64,000 nucleotides of DNA from JANXQG01 sp963719885 (GTDB lineage: Bacteria; Planctomycetota; Planctomycetia; Pirellulales; Thermoguttaceae): the NCBI GenBank assembly GCA_963719885.1, contig CAVRDP010000028.1:1-64000 (forward strand), read 5' to 3'. Shown here one piece after another: positions 45,081 to 54,804 of the stretch (within the stretch, counting starts at the first letter, position 1; every line of letters begins with the position of its first letter). The notes beneath the pieces were generated by a model. The model had not been told where the DNA came from, made no database searches, and saw only the letters and a list, made by a program, of their open reading frames with translations. Made by a program: the position numbers and the translations under genes.

Positions 45081-45632
45081 ATGTTCGACGGTTATGCTCT
45101 GTTGGCATTGACGCCCGTAATCGGATTGGCGGCCGATTGTCTCGTGCACGTCTTGCTCTGCTGGGTCTTCGGCCGCTCAAGTTACTTCTTGCCTCTGCTG
45201 GTCGGCCTGCTTGCCGGGCTGGTTGCCACGATTGCCGTCAGTTGCGCAGCCTGCGCCTGCATGAAAGCGGGGATGGCCGACGTCATGGCCTTCTTGGCGA
45301 TGAACGGTTGCGCCTATGTCGGCCTGGCATACGGCTATTTCAATTTCGTGAACATCAATCTTGCGTCGCTGCGAATTCGCATGCTCGATGAATTGGCAGC
45401 GGTAGGCGGTCAGATGTCGCGCGCGGAACTACTTGCCCGTTACAATACGGGAAGCGTCATCGAGTTACGTATCGATCGGCTGACCCAATGGCAAAACCTG
45501 GTCGAGCACCAAGGCCGCTACTACAACGGGAAGGCCTGGTTCCTGTTGCTTGCCAGGTTCTTCGATCTCTTGCGATGGTTCATCCTGGGACGGAACTGTC
45601 CGCCGGACGGGCGACAAGAGGCGGGCAGCTAA
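45081..45632 (+). CDS. Small membrane protein with cytosolic winged-helix-like domain (B)
   Basis: I do not recognise a family. The 183-residue protein has three or four helices (LALTPVIGLAADCLVHVLL, FLPLLVGLLAGLVATIAVSC, MAFLAMNGCAYVGLAYGYF). The soluble domain resembles that of protein A: MLDELAAVGGQMSRAELLAR, SVIELRIDRLTQWQNLVEHQ, GRYYNGKAWFLLLARFF. Shared points are a REELL/RAELL helix, an RRLDAMVLDNLV/LRIDRLTQWQNLV helix and a GTYRI/GRYYN wing. So A and B look like diverged duplicates. The gene ends just before the convergent GT2 gene. Confidence 0.7.
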   Translation: MFDGYALLALTPVIGLAADCLVHVLLCWVFGRSSYFLPLLVGLLAGLVATIAVSCAACACMKAGMADVMAFLAMNGCAYVGLAYGYFNFVNINLASLRIRMLDELAAVGGQMSRAELLARYNTGSVIELRIDRLTQWQNLVEHQGRYYNGKAWFLLLARFFDLLRWFILGRNCPPDGRQEAGS

Positions 45633-45649
45633 TGCGGCAAGGAAAGGGT

Positions 45650-46438
45650 TTACCGGTCCTCGGAGTTGACCGCAGTTTCGGCTCCGGCCGAGGCAACCTT
45701 CCGCGGCGGCTCGCCGACCGCGGAAGACAGCTTGCGCTTCTCCTTTCGCGGATACGACCTGATCGCCAGCCGCGACATCATGCACGCCACGTCGAACAAG
45801 GTGCTCCATCGCAAGGAGCGGCTGTGTTTCATGTTCTCCGGGTGCATGTACATCGGCACCTCCACGAAGCTGTATCCGCTGCGGCACAAAGGGACGAGCA
45901 TTTCCAACTGGAAAGTGTACCCGGCCGATTGCATCTTGATTTCGCGGACGGATGCGGTCGGATAGATGACGAGTGAGTGGATGTCCTTCACCCAGACCCG
46001 AAACAGGAGCGAATTGATCCAGGAGAAGAGCCGGGAAAGAACGACGCGATACAACGGCCGCGCGGCTGCCTGGTTCGCCCGGTAGGCCAGCACGAGGTCG
46101 GCTGATCCGATGGCACGGAAGAATGGCCCCCAAGTGACCTTGTCGCAGAGGTCGTCGGCAGGCACGAGGGTGACATGTTCCATGCGAGCGCGATCAATGC
46201 CGTCGCGATAGGTGGCTCCCAGACCCTGGCGCTGCGCGTGGTGGACGACGACGATCTCAGGATTCTCTTTTGCCAGACGTTCCATGACCTCACCGGTCCG
46301 ATCGCTGCTGCCGTCATTGATCAAGATGAGTTCGAATCGATCGAGTTCCCTTCGGCACTCGGGCAGAAGATCCTGTACCGTGGGCACGAGCTTCTCTTCT
46401 TCATTCAGCGCGGGTATGACGATGGATAGCTCTCGCAT
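45650..46438 (-). CDS. GT2-family glycosyltransferase
   Basis: The 262-residue transferase has the GT-A fold: RELSIVIPALNEEEKLVPTV at the start, FELILINDGSSDRTGEVMER near 38, and a DxD-like site VPADDLCDKV near 92. It resembles dolichol-phosphate-mannose synthases, with no clear membrane helix at the end. It would move a sugar from a nucleotide donor to a lipid or glycan acceptor. The ATG at 46438 is used because the fold begins there. It is followed upstream by an SDR gene on the same strand, so it probably belongs to a glycan operon. Confidence 0.82.
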   Translation of the reverse strand: MRELSIVIPALNEEEKLVPTVQDLLPECRRELDRFELILINDGSSDRTGEVMERLAKENPEIVVVHHAQRQGLGATYRDGIDRARMEHVTLVPADDLCDKVTWGPFFRAIGSADLVLAYRANQAAARPLYRVVLSRLFSWINSLLFRVWVKDIHSLVIYPTASVREIKMQSAGYTFQLEMLVPLCRSGYSFVEVPMYMHPENMKHSRSLRWSTLFDVACMMSRLAIRSYPRKEKRKLSSAVGEPPRKVASAGAETAVNSEDR

Positions 46439-46525
46439 GGTTGACAGGCTGCCTTTCTGCACGATCGCTAGTACCGTGCCTGATCGCGGAAGTCCATGGC
46501 TCCCAAGACGGGTTGGGGATGCCGC

Positions 46526-47293
46526 TTAACGGGTAATCTTCAATTTGTCGAGTTCTGCGATACGGCGGGCCAAGGCGCCATGTCCGGCGAGTGAAATCCC
46601 GCCGTCGACGACGATTTCTTGCCCGGTGATGAAACTGGATTGCGGACTACAAAGGAACTCCACAACGTCCGCTACGTCGTCGGCGGTTCCCATCCGCCGC
46701 AGGGGCGCGATGTTTTCATACAGATCGCGCAGTGCATGCTGCTGCTGATAGAACTGGCGCATCTCATCTTTGACCACGGTGTCGGGGGCGACGGCGTTGA
46801 CGCGGATGCCTCTGGGGCCCAGGATCACGGCATAGTACCGTACCATTTGGATAAGGGCGGCCTTGGCTACATGGTAACTCACGGGCTGCTCTGCGCAGAT
46901 GAAGCGACTAGCCGACGAGGAAAGCACGACGATCGAATTGTTGCCTATGCCGTCAAAGTGGTCGACGCAGAGTTCAATCACGGTTTTCGTGCCGCTGAGA
47001 CTCACGTCAATTTCACCCTGCCAGGGATCGTCCTTGCCGCGGTAACGCTGATAGAAGATCACGTGCGCCAACTTTCCGCTGCGCTGGATACACTTCTCAA
47101 TCGTCGCACGCGCCGACTCGGCGTTGGCTAGTTCGGTTGGATAAAAACAGACGCCCGGGGATTGCTGTTCCACCTCCGCGGAGGGATGCCGCCCGATCAG
47201 AGAGACGCTCTGGCCGCGGCCGGAGAGCCGGCGGACAAGTGCGCGGCCGCTGCCGGTAGTTCCTCCAACAATGATGAAGTGTTCGATCTCCAC
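46526..47293 (-). CDS. SDR-family oxidoreductase
   Basis: The 255-residue short-chain dehydrogenase has the cofactor site IVGGTTGSGRALVRRLSGRG near residue 8, the catalytic serine in IVVLSSSASRF near 122, and the YxxxK motif in SYHVAKAALIQMVRYY near 138. It ends FITGQEIVVDGGISLAGHGA. It lies in the glycan locus between GT2 and a C-methyltransferase gene, so it may reduce a 4-keto sugar, although SDR substrates cannot be read from sequence. The frame is intact. Confidence 0.82.
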   Translation of the reverse strand: MEIEHFIIVGGTTGSGRALVRRLSGRGQSVSLIGRHPSAEVEQQSPGVCFYPTELANAESARATIEKCIQRSGKLAHVIFYQRYRGKDDPWQGEIDVSLSGTKTVIELCVDHFDGIGNNSIVVLSSSASRFICAEQPVSYHVAKAALIQMVRYYAVILGPRGIRVNAVAPDTVVKDEMRQFYQQQHALRDLYENIAPLRRMGTADDVADVVEFLCSPQSSFITGQEIVVDGGISLAGHGALARRIAELDKLKITR

Positions 47294-47341
47294 GGCCCAA
47301 TACTCGCTTTTTCCGCTGGTGTCGCTGTGACGAATCGAAGC

Positions 47342-48597
47342 TCACAGGCCGCTGCCCAAAACCCGTACTTCCGGAACCGGAATGAGGAATTGGGTGTTTT
47401 TTGCCAAGATCGCCGGATACTTCTTGATAATCGGCTCGGCATAGCGCCAAGCCAGAACAACGACGACCTGCGGCTTGCGCTCGTAGAGTACCGGCGGTGC
47501 ATATACGGGCAGGTGCAGTCCGGGGCTGAAACGACCCTGCTTCGCCAGGTTGTCGTCCACGAGGTATTCGAAGTACTGCCCCATGTCAAAGTGGTAGATC
47601 AGGGTCGTCGCCGTGATCGATGCCCCGTAGCCGGCGATTCTCTTGCCTTGGGTCTTGGCAGCGCACAACAACGCCAGCGTTTGGGTCTTGAGCGACTCGA
47701 TCCTTTTCGCAAACTCCCTGAACATCTCGGGGCGATACAGCCCCAGTTCCTCTTCGAACTTGATCATGGCGGCTACGGAAGGCTGGACCGTCAGGGGGCC
47801 GCCGGCCCGCTGAATGGTATAACGCAACGACCCGCCCTTGGTGGGAACCCGTTTCACGTCGACCAATTCCATCCCCAAGTCGCTTGAAGAACGATCGCAG
47901 CGGCAGAACTGCGAACAAGGAAAGGTGCTCGTGATAGATGAAATCGAAGACCATGTTCTGGATCACGTCGGCGAGATAGTAACTCTCCATGACGAAGACG
48001 CCTTGGGGCGTGAGCAGATCGCGAATGCCTTCCGTAAGCGCCACGAGATCGTCCACATTGGCAAAGACGTTGTTGGCGGTGATGACGGTTGCCGGTCCGT
48101 GCGATTGCCGGATCTCCCGAGAAAGCGCCGGGGTGAAGAAGGCCGCGATGGTTTCGGTGCCGCTGCTTGTAGCGGCGCGGGCGATTTCGCTCGCTGGTTC
48201 CACGCCCAGGACGCGCATTCCGCGCTGCTGAAAGTGTTTGAGCAGGGTGCCGTCATTGCTGCCAATGTCGACTACCAAGGCGCCCAAGGCGGGACAAAGA
48301 CCGTCGCATACTGCAGTGGCATACTCGCGGAAATGGTCGACCAATCCCAGCGAACTCGACGTCACGTAAATGTAGTCGCCGTACAGGATCTCCGGGGCGA
48401 CGATGTTCCAGCAACTGCGAAAGACCACAATCGCGACAAAGGAACAGGTCGATCGGATAGGCATCCTGGACCACTTCCAGGCGGTCTGCCGGAACATAGG
48501 CGTCTCCAATGGGCGAGGGCGCTAATTGGAATACAAGTTCCAGCTTGCGGCTCCCGCAGAGGCGGCAAGTATCGCGACGGTGAATAACGGAAGACAT
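47342..48597 (-). CDS. Sugar C-methyltransferase (two frame breaks)
   Basis: About 417 residues are inferred, with the three-part design of NDP-sugar C-methyltransferases: a zinc-binding N domain (DTCRLCGSRKLELVFQLAP, LFLCRDCGLSQLL), a SAM-binding domain (LVVDIGSNDGTLLKHFQQRG, VITANNVFANVDDL) and a C domain (IAGYGASITATTLIYHFDMG, VVLAWRYAEPIIKKYP). Breaks lie near 48410 (AA for A) and near 47875 (GGGG for GGG). After correction the length matches the second methyltransferase (49166-50410), which has the same design. It would add a methyl group to a keto-sugar carbon. The ATG at 48597 starts the zinc domain. Confidence 0.85.
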
Positions 48598-48607
48598 GCG
48601 AAATCCT

Positions 48608-49150
48608 CTAGGTCTGCACCGAAGAGCGGCCACTCTCCATGGCGCACTTCAGGGAATCAATGAAATGTTTTCGTTCGGCGACGTTCGCATCCTCGGGTGC
48701 CCACGGGGCGAAAACCGTGTCCGCTCGATCGAACGGGCCGTTGGTGACCTCGTGAAAGACGAAAACCGCCGAACGAATAAGCAACATGTGGTACGAGGGA
48801 GAAGCCATCCGATAGAAGAATTGACGTGCCGACGCGTAATCTCCCAGCTCGATAACGTTGGCAAGAGCGCCTGCCTCGTCGAACACGATCAAGTCGGCTT
48901 GCCCTTCCACGACGTGCCCCGACTCGCTCTTGTTCAGATGCTTGTGCGGCCGAACGTAGGCTTCCTCGGTCAGTACGATCAGCATCTCGTGGATGCGATC
49001 CTCGATATCCGAGTGTGCGCACAACCGCATGCGATTACGATTGTTCAGTCTGGCCCCGATCTCGAGGAATTCGATGTCCGCACGCGAGACCTGCACAAGA
49101 GGCCCTTCAGCCACGAGCACTTCGCGATTAAGGGCCTTGCCGGGTGTCAT
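48608..49150 (-). CDS. WbuC-family cupin protein
   Basis: The 180-residue protein is a cupin of the WbuC type, found in polysaccharide gene clusters: LEIGARLNNRNRMRLCAHSD, IHEMLIVLTEEAYVRPHKHL, NKSESGHVVEGQADLIVFDE, SPSYHMLLIRSAVFVFHEVT. The paired histidines in RPHKHLNKSES are likely metal ligands. The reaction is unknown. It lies between two C-methyltransferase genes, 10 bases from one and 15 from the other, so the three are likely one transcript. Confidence 0.85.
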   Translation of the reverse strand: MTPGKALNREVLVAEGPLVQVSRADIEFLEIGARLNNRNRMRLCAHSDIEDRIHEMLIVLTEEAYVRPHKHLNKSESGHVVEGQADLIVFDEAGALANVIELGDYASARQFFYRMASPSYHMLLIRSAVFVFHEVTNGPFDRADTVFAPWAPEDANVAERKHFIDSLKCAMESGRSSVQT

Positions 49151-49165
49151 GAGTCCTGCAGCGCC

Positions 49166-50410
49166 TTATCGGCGGCCTCCCTTGCTTTCTCGATCGGACG
49201 CGATCTCTTCCCACACGGACAGAAGCCGCTTGCTAGGAGGGAACAAGGAAAAGAACTGCCCGCCCTGCTGCTGCCACGCCAGGTGCCTGGCAATGACCTT
49301 TTCCTCGTTCTCGGCATTGACCGCCAAGAGGCACACATCGACCGCATCGCGCTGCAATGCCGCACCGGGACGGATCGGCAATCGCGAACCGGGCAGATAC
49401 TTGTTCTGTTTTTCCGGCTGATCGTCCAGGATAAAATCGATGTACGGGCCGATTCCGGTGAAATTGATCAGCGAGCAAACCCTTGATCCGGCGCCATAAA
49501 CGGCAGTTCGAACACCTCCCCGGCGGGATTCGGCCAGATAGTCGCACAGGGCCTTGCGAAACACAGGCCAACGATCGCGATAGGCCAACGTCCGCGCTAA
49601 CGCTTCCGGCAGATACGCGGATTCGAGCGGCAACCCGGCAGGTTCGACGTACCGCCCGGCAACAACCAGGGCTTCACCGCTGAAAAGAATCGTCTCTTGG
49701 TGGTACGCACGAATTCCACAAGCGGCCAGAAACCGGTTGAAGGTGTCGATCGTGAAGTAGTTGGCATGTTCTTCCCAGATGGCGGAATAGTCGCTGCTGT
49801 CAAGGCTGAAGCCGAAATGGGGAACTTCGAAAAGCACGAATCCGCCCGGCTTTAGGAGCCGCTGCATTGCTGTCCGAAAGATCGACAAATCGGAAATGTG
49901 TTCCAAGACCTGGCGCGCGATCAGCAAGTCGCAGCGACCGTGACGCGTGGCCATTTCCTCGGCCAGTTCCCCGGTAAAATAACCGCAGACCGTGTTCACC
50001 CCTTGGGCTTGCGCAGCCGCGCGCGCGTCGGCAGCCGGTTCGATTCCGATTACGTTCGTATAACCCCGATTCATGAGGGCCTTGCAAAACCCTCCGTCGT
50101 TGCTTCCTACTTCCGCGATGCGAGACGTTTTGTCGATGCCCGGCATTTGCGCGATCAAATCGATCAAGCGCGGGATATGGGGCTGGGGCTTCCACGAGCT
50201 TAAGGTAATATAATTGGTATAGAATGTGGCCGGTGGAATAAGATTGACCAACTGAATCAATCCACAACCTTCGCAGTAGCGCAATTCGACCGGATAAACG
50301 TAGGCGTCTTGGTTGGGATCGTCGAGATAATGATGCGCAATAGGATGCAGACCGAAGTCCAAGAGCGGCGACAGTCTCGGCTCCCGGCAAAGATTACACG
50401 GATACATCAA
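49166..50410 (-). CDS. Sugar C-methyltransferase (intact copy)
   Basis: The 414-residue enzyme has the zinc domain (MMYPCNLCREPRLSPLLDFG, RYCEGCGLIQLVNL), the SAM site (IAEVGSNDGGFCKALMNRGY, near residue 95) and ARQVLEHISDLSIFRTAM. The C domain holds VRTAVYGAGSRVCSLINFTG and FILDDQPEKQNKYLPG. The frame is intact. Together with the copy at 47342 it suggests that the sugar made here carries one or two branching methyl groups. It is the first gene of the methyltransferase/WbuC/methyltransferase/SDR/GT2 set. Confidence 0.88.
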   Translation of the reverse strand: MMYPCNLCREPRLSPLLDFGLHPIAHHYLDDPNQDAYVYPVELRYCEGCGLIQLVNLIPPATFYTNYITLSSWKPQPHIPRLIDLIAQMPGIDKTSRIAEVGSNDGGFCKALMNRGYTNVIGIEPAADARAAAQAQGVNTVCGYFTGELAEEMATRHGRCDLLIARQVLEHISDLSIFRTAMQRLLKPGGFVLFEVPHFGFSLDSSDYSAIWEEHANYFTIDTFNRFLAACGIRAYHQETILFSGEALVVAGRYVEPAGLPLESAYLPEALARTLAYRDRWPVFRKALCDYLAESRRGGVRTAVYGAGSRVCSLINFTGIGPYIDFILDDQPEKQNKYLPGSRLPIRPGAALQRDAVDVCLLAVNAENEEKVIARHLAWQQQGGQFFSLFPPSKRLLSVWEEIASDRESKGGRR

Positions 50411-50635
50411 TGCGATACCTCAAAAGCTGCGCCAGAGCACGAAACGAACCTCGGCACGCCGTTCGCCTAGGCAATTTGGGTGGAAAGATCATCCAAAACA
50501 TTGCGTAGGGATGCAACTCTTGCCGCAAGGGAAACTCCAAGGATTTCTCAATCCTCAGCGCACCACTTTGGAGGCGTCAAGTAGCCCGGCGGCATTCAAC
50601 GGATAGTGTGGAAAGATGAATGAAGCAGGTGTTTT
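50411..50635. other. Intergenic region
   Basis: About 225 bases before the methyltransferase operon on the minus strand. I see no clear promoter box pair and no gene. Confidence 0.4.
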
Positions 50636-51794
50636 TTATTCTTCATCCCTCATCGCTTTCCCCGCCGCGGCCACGGCAGAGCCCAGAACGACGTTTTTCC
50701 CCATTTCCAATAGGACAAGCTCGATCGCGGCCAGACAGCCGAGAATATCAACCTCGTCGACGAGGCCCATGTTGCGCGATGCGGAAAATCTTGCCTTTCA
50801 GTGGCCCCTGTCCACCACCCAGCGTAATGCCAAACCGCTCTTCCAACCGCGTTAGGAACTGCTTGCCATCAATGTCCTCCGGCAGATAGACGGCCGAAAC
50901 GCCTTCCGCCGGCCGCTTGGCCACGGGCTGCAACCCCAGCGCGGCGATGCCCGCCAGCGTGGCCCGCGAAAGGAGCTTCGAGCGGGCCCAAAGCGTCTCG
51001 ATGCCAGTACTGCGGATCAGCCGCAGGCTTTCGGCCAGAGCCTCGATCAGCGGGATGGCCGGCGTGTACGGCGTTTCGGCCGTTTGGGCTGCCTTGCGGT
51101 AGGCCAACAGATCGAAGTAAAAGGCCGGCCGACCCGGAGTACCGGGTGCCCCGATCGATTCCATCTGCCGCCAGGCCCGCGGGCTGACGGCCAGGAACAC
51201 CAACCCCGGGGGGGTCATCATCGCCTTCTGGGCGCCGACGACCAAGACGTCGATACCCCACTGGTCGGTGCAGCACTCCATCGCGCCGACGCCGCTGATG
51301 CCATCGACGACCAGCAGGGCCGGGCTGTTCCGGACCACGCGGCCGATGGCCTCGATATCATGTCCCACGCCGGTGCTCGTTTCCTGCAACGTCGAGAAGA
51401 CGGCCACGATGTCCGGATGCTGCTTGAGCAACCGCTCGACTTCGGCCGCTTCGAACGCCTCGCCCCAGGGCAGTTCATACCGCACGACTTCGATGCCGAA
51501 CCGCTCAGCGATCAGCCGCCACCGCTCGGCGAACTTGCCCGACTCGAGCACCAACGCTTTGCCACCGGGCTTCACGAGGTTCACCACGGCCGCTTCCATG
51601 CCTCCGGTGCCGGAGCAAGACAGAATGAGCACGTCGTTGGCGGTCTGCAAGGCATATTTCAGCCCTTCCTGGACTTCGCTCATCGTACTGCGGAACTCGC
51701 CCGTGCGGTGATGGCGAACCTGCCGGGCCATGGCCAGCAAGGCCGACTGGGGAACTTCGACGGGCCCGGGGGTGAAGAGGCGTTTTCTCGGCAT
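50636..51794 (-). CDS. Class V aminotransferase, serine-pyruvate / alanine-glyoxylate type (one frame break)
   Basis: About 385 residues are inferred. Motifs are KRLFTPGPVEVPQSALLAMA, FLxxG-type SCSGTGGMEAAVVNL, VDGISGVGAMECCTDQWGID, and VVGAQKAMMTPPGLVFLAVS with the PLP lysine near residue 189. An extra A near 50772 breaks the end; corrected, it reads GLVDEVDILGCLAAIELVLL, with the stop at 50636. The enzyme moves an amino group between serine or alanine and an oxo acid. A rep-B copy is inserted near residue 212 (GAPGTPGRP). A permease gene lies 17 bases upstream. The start could also be the ATG four codons earlier. Confidence 0.87.
51129..51153 (-). repeat. rep-B copy inside the aminotransferase gene
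   Basis: On the plus strand CGACCCGGAGTACCGGGTGC, then CCCGA. It encodes GAPGTPGRP on the minus strand. Confidence 0.75.
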
Positions 51795-51811
51795 GGGTGG
51801 CAGCATCCCTT

Positions 51812-53165
51812 TTACTCTACGAAAGCCAATAATGCGCCGATGCCCAGCATTACGGCCGATGCCAACAGCCCCCAAAAAGTATTTTTGTACGCGTAATCGA
51901 GAGTGTTGAAAAACATGAAGGCGCTGGAAAGACAGAACAACAGCGGTACGACGGGATAAAACGGCACGCGGTACGTTCGCACAGGACCGGACTGTCGGGC
52001 CCGCAAAATGAACAACGAATGGCCGACCAGGTAGAGAAAGAGAAAGAACGAGGGCGAGTAAAATGCCACGGAATTCTGAAACCCATCCAAGCCCTCTTGG
52101 CTCCAGCCGAAGCCGATCGTGAGGGCCACGGTCACGGCTGCCTGGATGATCAAGGGGCGGGCCGGAGTGTCAGTCTGCGAACTCCACTGGCCTAGCCAGG
52201 CGTAGAGACGATGCTCGTTTCCCATGGCGTAAAGGATCCGTGCACCGGTGAAAATCATGCCGTTGATGCCGCCCAGGGCCATGATGCAAATCAGCAGGCT
52301 GATGCACTTTCCCGCCCAAGGGCCGATGCTCAGGCTAAGCACGTCGGCCGCGACGGCCTCGCTTCGCTGCAGGCCATGCAGTCCCAGGGCGTGGACGAAG
52401 GCCAGGTTCACGGCGATGTAAATGGCCGCCACCGCCAACGTGCCGAGCAGCAATGCGCGAAGGATGTTCTTCTGCGGATGGCGGACTTCCGCGCTGACAT
52501 AGGGCATTTCGTTCCAGCCGCCGTAGGCAAAAATAACGAAGATTAGCGCCAATCCCAGATCACGCGGTGTCGTGGCTGGCGGCCCGGCCGGCGCCGTCGC
52601 GGCAGCAGAAAAACATGTGCCCACGGCAACGATGGCCAGCAAGCCGAGGAATTTGACCAGGGTCAGCAAGTTCTGTGTCCACTTTCCCGCCCGCACGCCA
52701 AGCAAGTTGATGCCGCTCAGCACGACCACGGCACCCACGGCATAGATCAACAGGGGCCGATAGCTCGTGTCCAGCGGGCAGAGCTGGTTGGCATACTCGG
52801 CGAAGACAAAGGCCAGCGTGCCGACCGAACCGGGGCGGACGATCCAGAACTGGGCCCAGGCGAAGAGGAAGCCAATCTTGCGGCCGAAGGCCTCGGTCAG
52901 AAAGACGTAATCTCCACCCTCTTTGGGGTAGGCTGTCGCCAGTTCCGCGTAGCAGATTGCGCCGATAAGGGAAAACACCGCGCCGATCACCCACACGCCC
53001 ACCAGCCAACCGACGTTGGGAACCTGCCCGGCGATCAGCGGGGTGCTGCGGAAGATGCTCGCCCCAATAATGATCCCGACGATGATCGAGGTCGAGTCCA
53101 ACAAGCTTAGGTGCTGGTGGGGGGACGCGGGGGGATGGCTGGTTGCGAGCGGTCAGAGGCGTCAT
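51812..53165 (-). CDS. Amino acid permease, APC superfamily (one frame break)
   Basis: About 450 residues with 12 predicted helices. The first helix has the GxG-type ligand loop IIVGIIIGASIF, and others are SLIGAICYAELATAYPKEGG, WAQFWIVRPGSVGTLAFVFA and ALIFVIFAYGGWNEMPYVSA. It would import or exchange amino acids. A break near 53117, just before LLDSTSIIVG, separates the short N terminus (MTPLTARNQPS), so the start at 53165 is inferred. The aminotransferase gene follows by 17 bases, which fits an amino acid uptake and conversion unit. Confidence 0.85.
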
Positions 53166-53509
53166 TAGCTTAGTTGGCCTAGCGTAAGAGGGGAATTGCA
53201 AATTGCAAATTGCAAAATGCAAAATGCAAATTGCCGGCAGAAACAAAGCCGCATCGTTTGGGGCCTATTCTATGCTGATCGAAACGGATACCCAAGCTGA
53301 ATCTCAACGGAGACCCAAGAGTGGCATCGTCGGAAATGGCCAATTATCATTTTGCAATTATCATTCTGCAATCCATCTTTCGTCATAAGGGCTTGCAATT
53401 CTTCGGTTTTCCGCTATTTTGATAGGATGGTGGGGTTTGCCCACGTTGGGGAAATTCGTTCTCCCCAGCCGCCTTCTTGACCCCACTCTCCAGAGGATGC
53501 TGCGATCGA
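53166..53509. other. Intergenic region with simple repeats
   Basis: At 53191-53229, GCAAATT and GCAAAAT units repeat five times. At 53338-53372, ATTATCATTTTGCAATTATC, then ATTCTGCAATC, forms a partly inverted counterpart. It lies between divergent genes. No other feature is seen. Confidence 0.6.
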
Positions 53510-54804
53510 ATGCATGAGATTCTTTACCATTATCAGCAACCGACTCCAACGACGTGGGTTTATCTCTCGTCGTTGATCACGATTGCCGTCTATTTCAAGT
53601 TTCGCCGCTTCTGGAGCGTGCGGAACCTGGACTTAGTCGGTCTGATCTTGTTCGCGCCCGGGCTGCTGTTGGTCATGCACGATCAGGAAATGAAGCATCT
53701 CGGTTACTTATGGCTCTTTGTGGTGGGCGGTTTCTTCGTCTTGCGGATGCTGGTCGATTCGGCCATGGTGCGGCGGCCGCTCCTGGAACCCAATCTCTCG
53801 GCGGGCGGTCTTACGTTCGCATGCGCTGCAATGTTCGTCTTCCTGATGTCGAACGTCATCAACCCACCACCACCAATATCGGACACCGCGGCTCTCACGC
53901 GCTCCAGCGAAACGCCCCAGGCCATGGGTCAGGCTCGGGCGCCATCTACCGATGGTCGGCCTGACGTACCCCACGTTCAAGACCAGGTTGGCGACATTCG
54001 TGAGATCCTGAAACAGCGGGGACCGGGCTATCCCTTGTTTCACGTCTACTCCGGCAAAGCGGACGACCCCGGTAAGCGGGCCATGGCCATTCTCGCCCAC
54101 CTTTTCGTCGTGCTGGGGATGGTCTTGATCGGCTATCGGCATTTCGACAACACGCACACGGGCATTGCCGCGGCGACCCTGTATTTGTTGTTGCCCTACA
54201 CGGCCAATTACACTCCGCGCATCGATCACGTCGTGCCGGCGGCCCTGCTGGTTTGGGCCGTTCAATCGTACCGCCGGCCCGTGATCGCCGGCATTTTCGT
54301 CGGTCTGGCGGCGGGGCTGATTTGGTATCCGCTCTTTCTTTTGCCGCTGTGGTGTTCTTTCTATTGGCGGCGGGGACTGCTTCGCTTCAGCCTGGCGGTG
54401 CTGGTGGTGCTGGGGCTCGTGGCGGCCTCGTTGGCTTTCATGCCCTCCAGCCTGGGACCGTATGCCTTTCAGTTCTCTCATACCTTCGGTCTGATGACGG
54501 TAGACCCGCCGACATCCACGATTTCTGGGAGGGTGCCCTCGCGCCGTTCCGCTGGCCGGTTTTGGCGGCTTTCGTGGCCATGTGCGGGAGCATGGCCTTA
54601 TGGCCTGCCCAGAAGAATCTCGGCAGCCTGCTGGCCTGCTCGACAGCGATCATGCTCGGCACGCAGTTCTGGAAGGCCTACGAAGGCGGTACTTTCATGG
54701 CCTGGTATCTGCCGCTGCTGATTCTTACCATCTTCCGTCCCAACCTGGAAGACCGCGTCGCCTTGAGTGCGATCAGCGAGGGGTGGGTGAAATGGCGCAA
54801 GTAA
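53510..54804 (+). CDS. Membrane protein of unknown function (one frame break)
   Basis: I do not recognise a family. About 431 residues with eight or nine helices are inferred: YLSSLITIAVYFKFRRFW, LDLVGLILFAPGLLLVMH, YLWLFVVGGFFVLRMLV, MAILAHLFVVLGMVLIGY, VIAGIFVGLAAGLIWYPL, and others. TLYLLLPYTANYTPRIDHVV and AAGLIWYPLFLLPLW recall polytopic glycosyltransferase or mannosyltransferase-like membrane proteins, but no catalytic motif can be named. A missing C near 54503 breaks the frame; the corrected end is MAWYLPLLILTIFRP, then SEGWVKWRK. The stop overlaps the gltX start (TAATG), so the two are translationally coupled. Confidence 0.72.
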
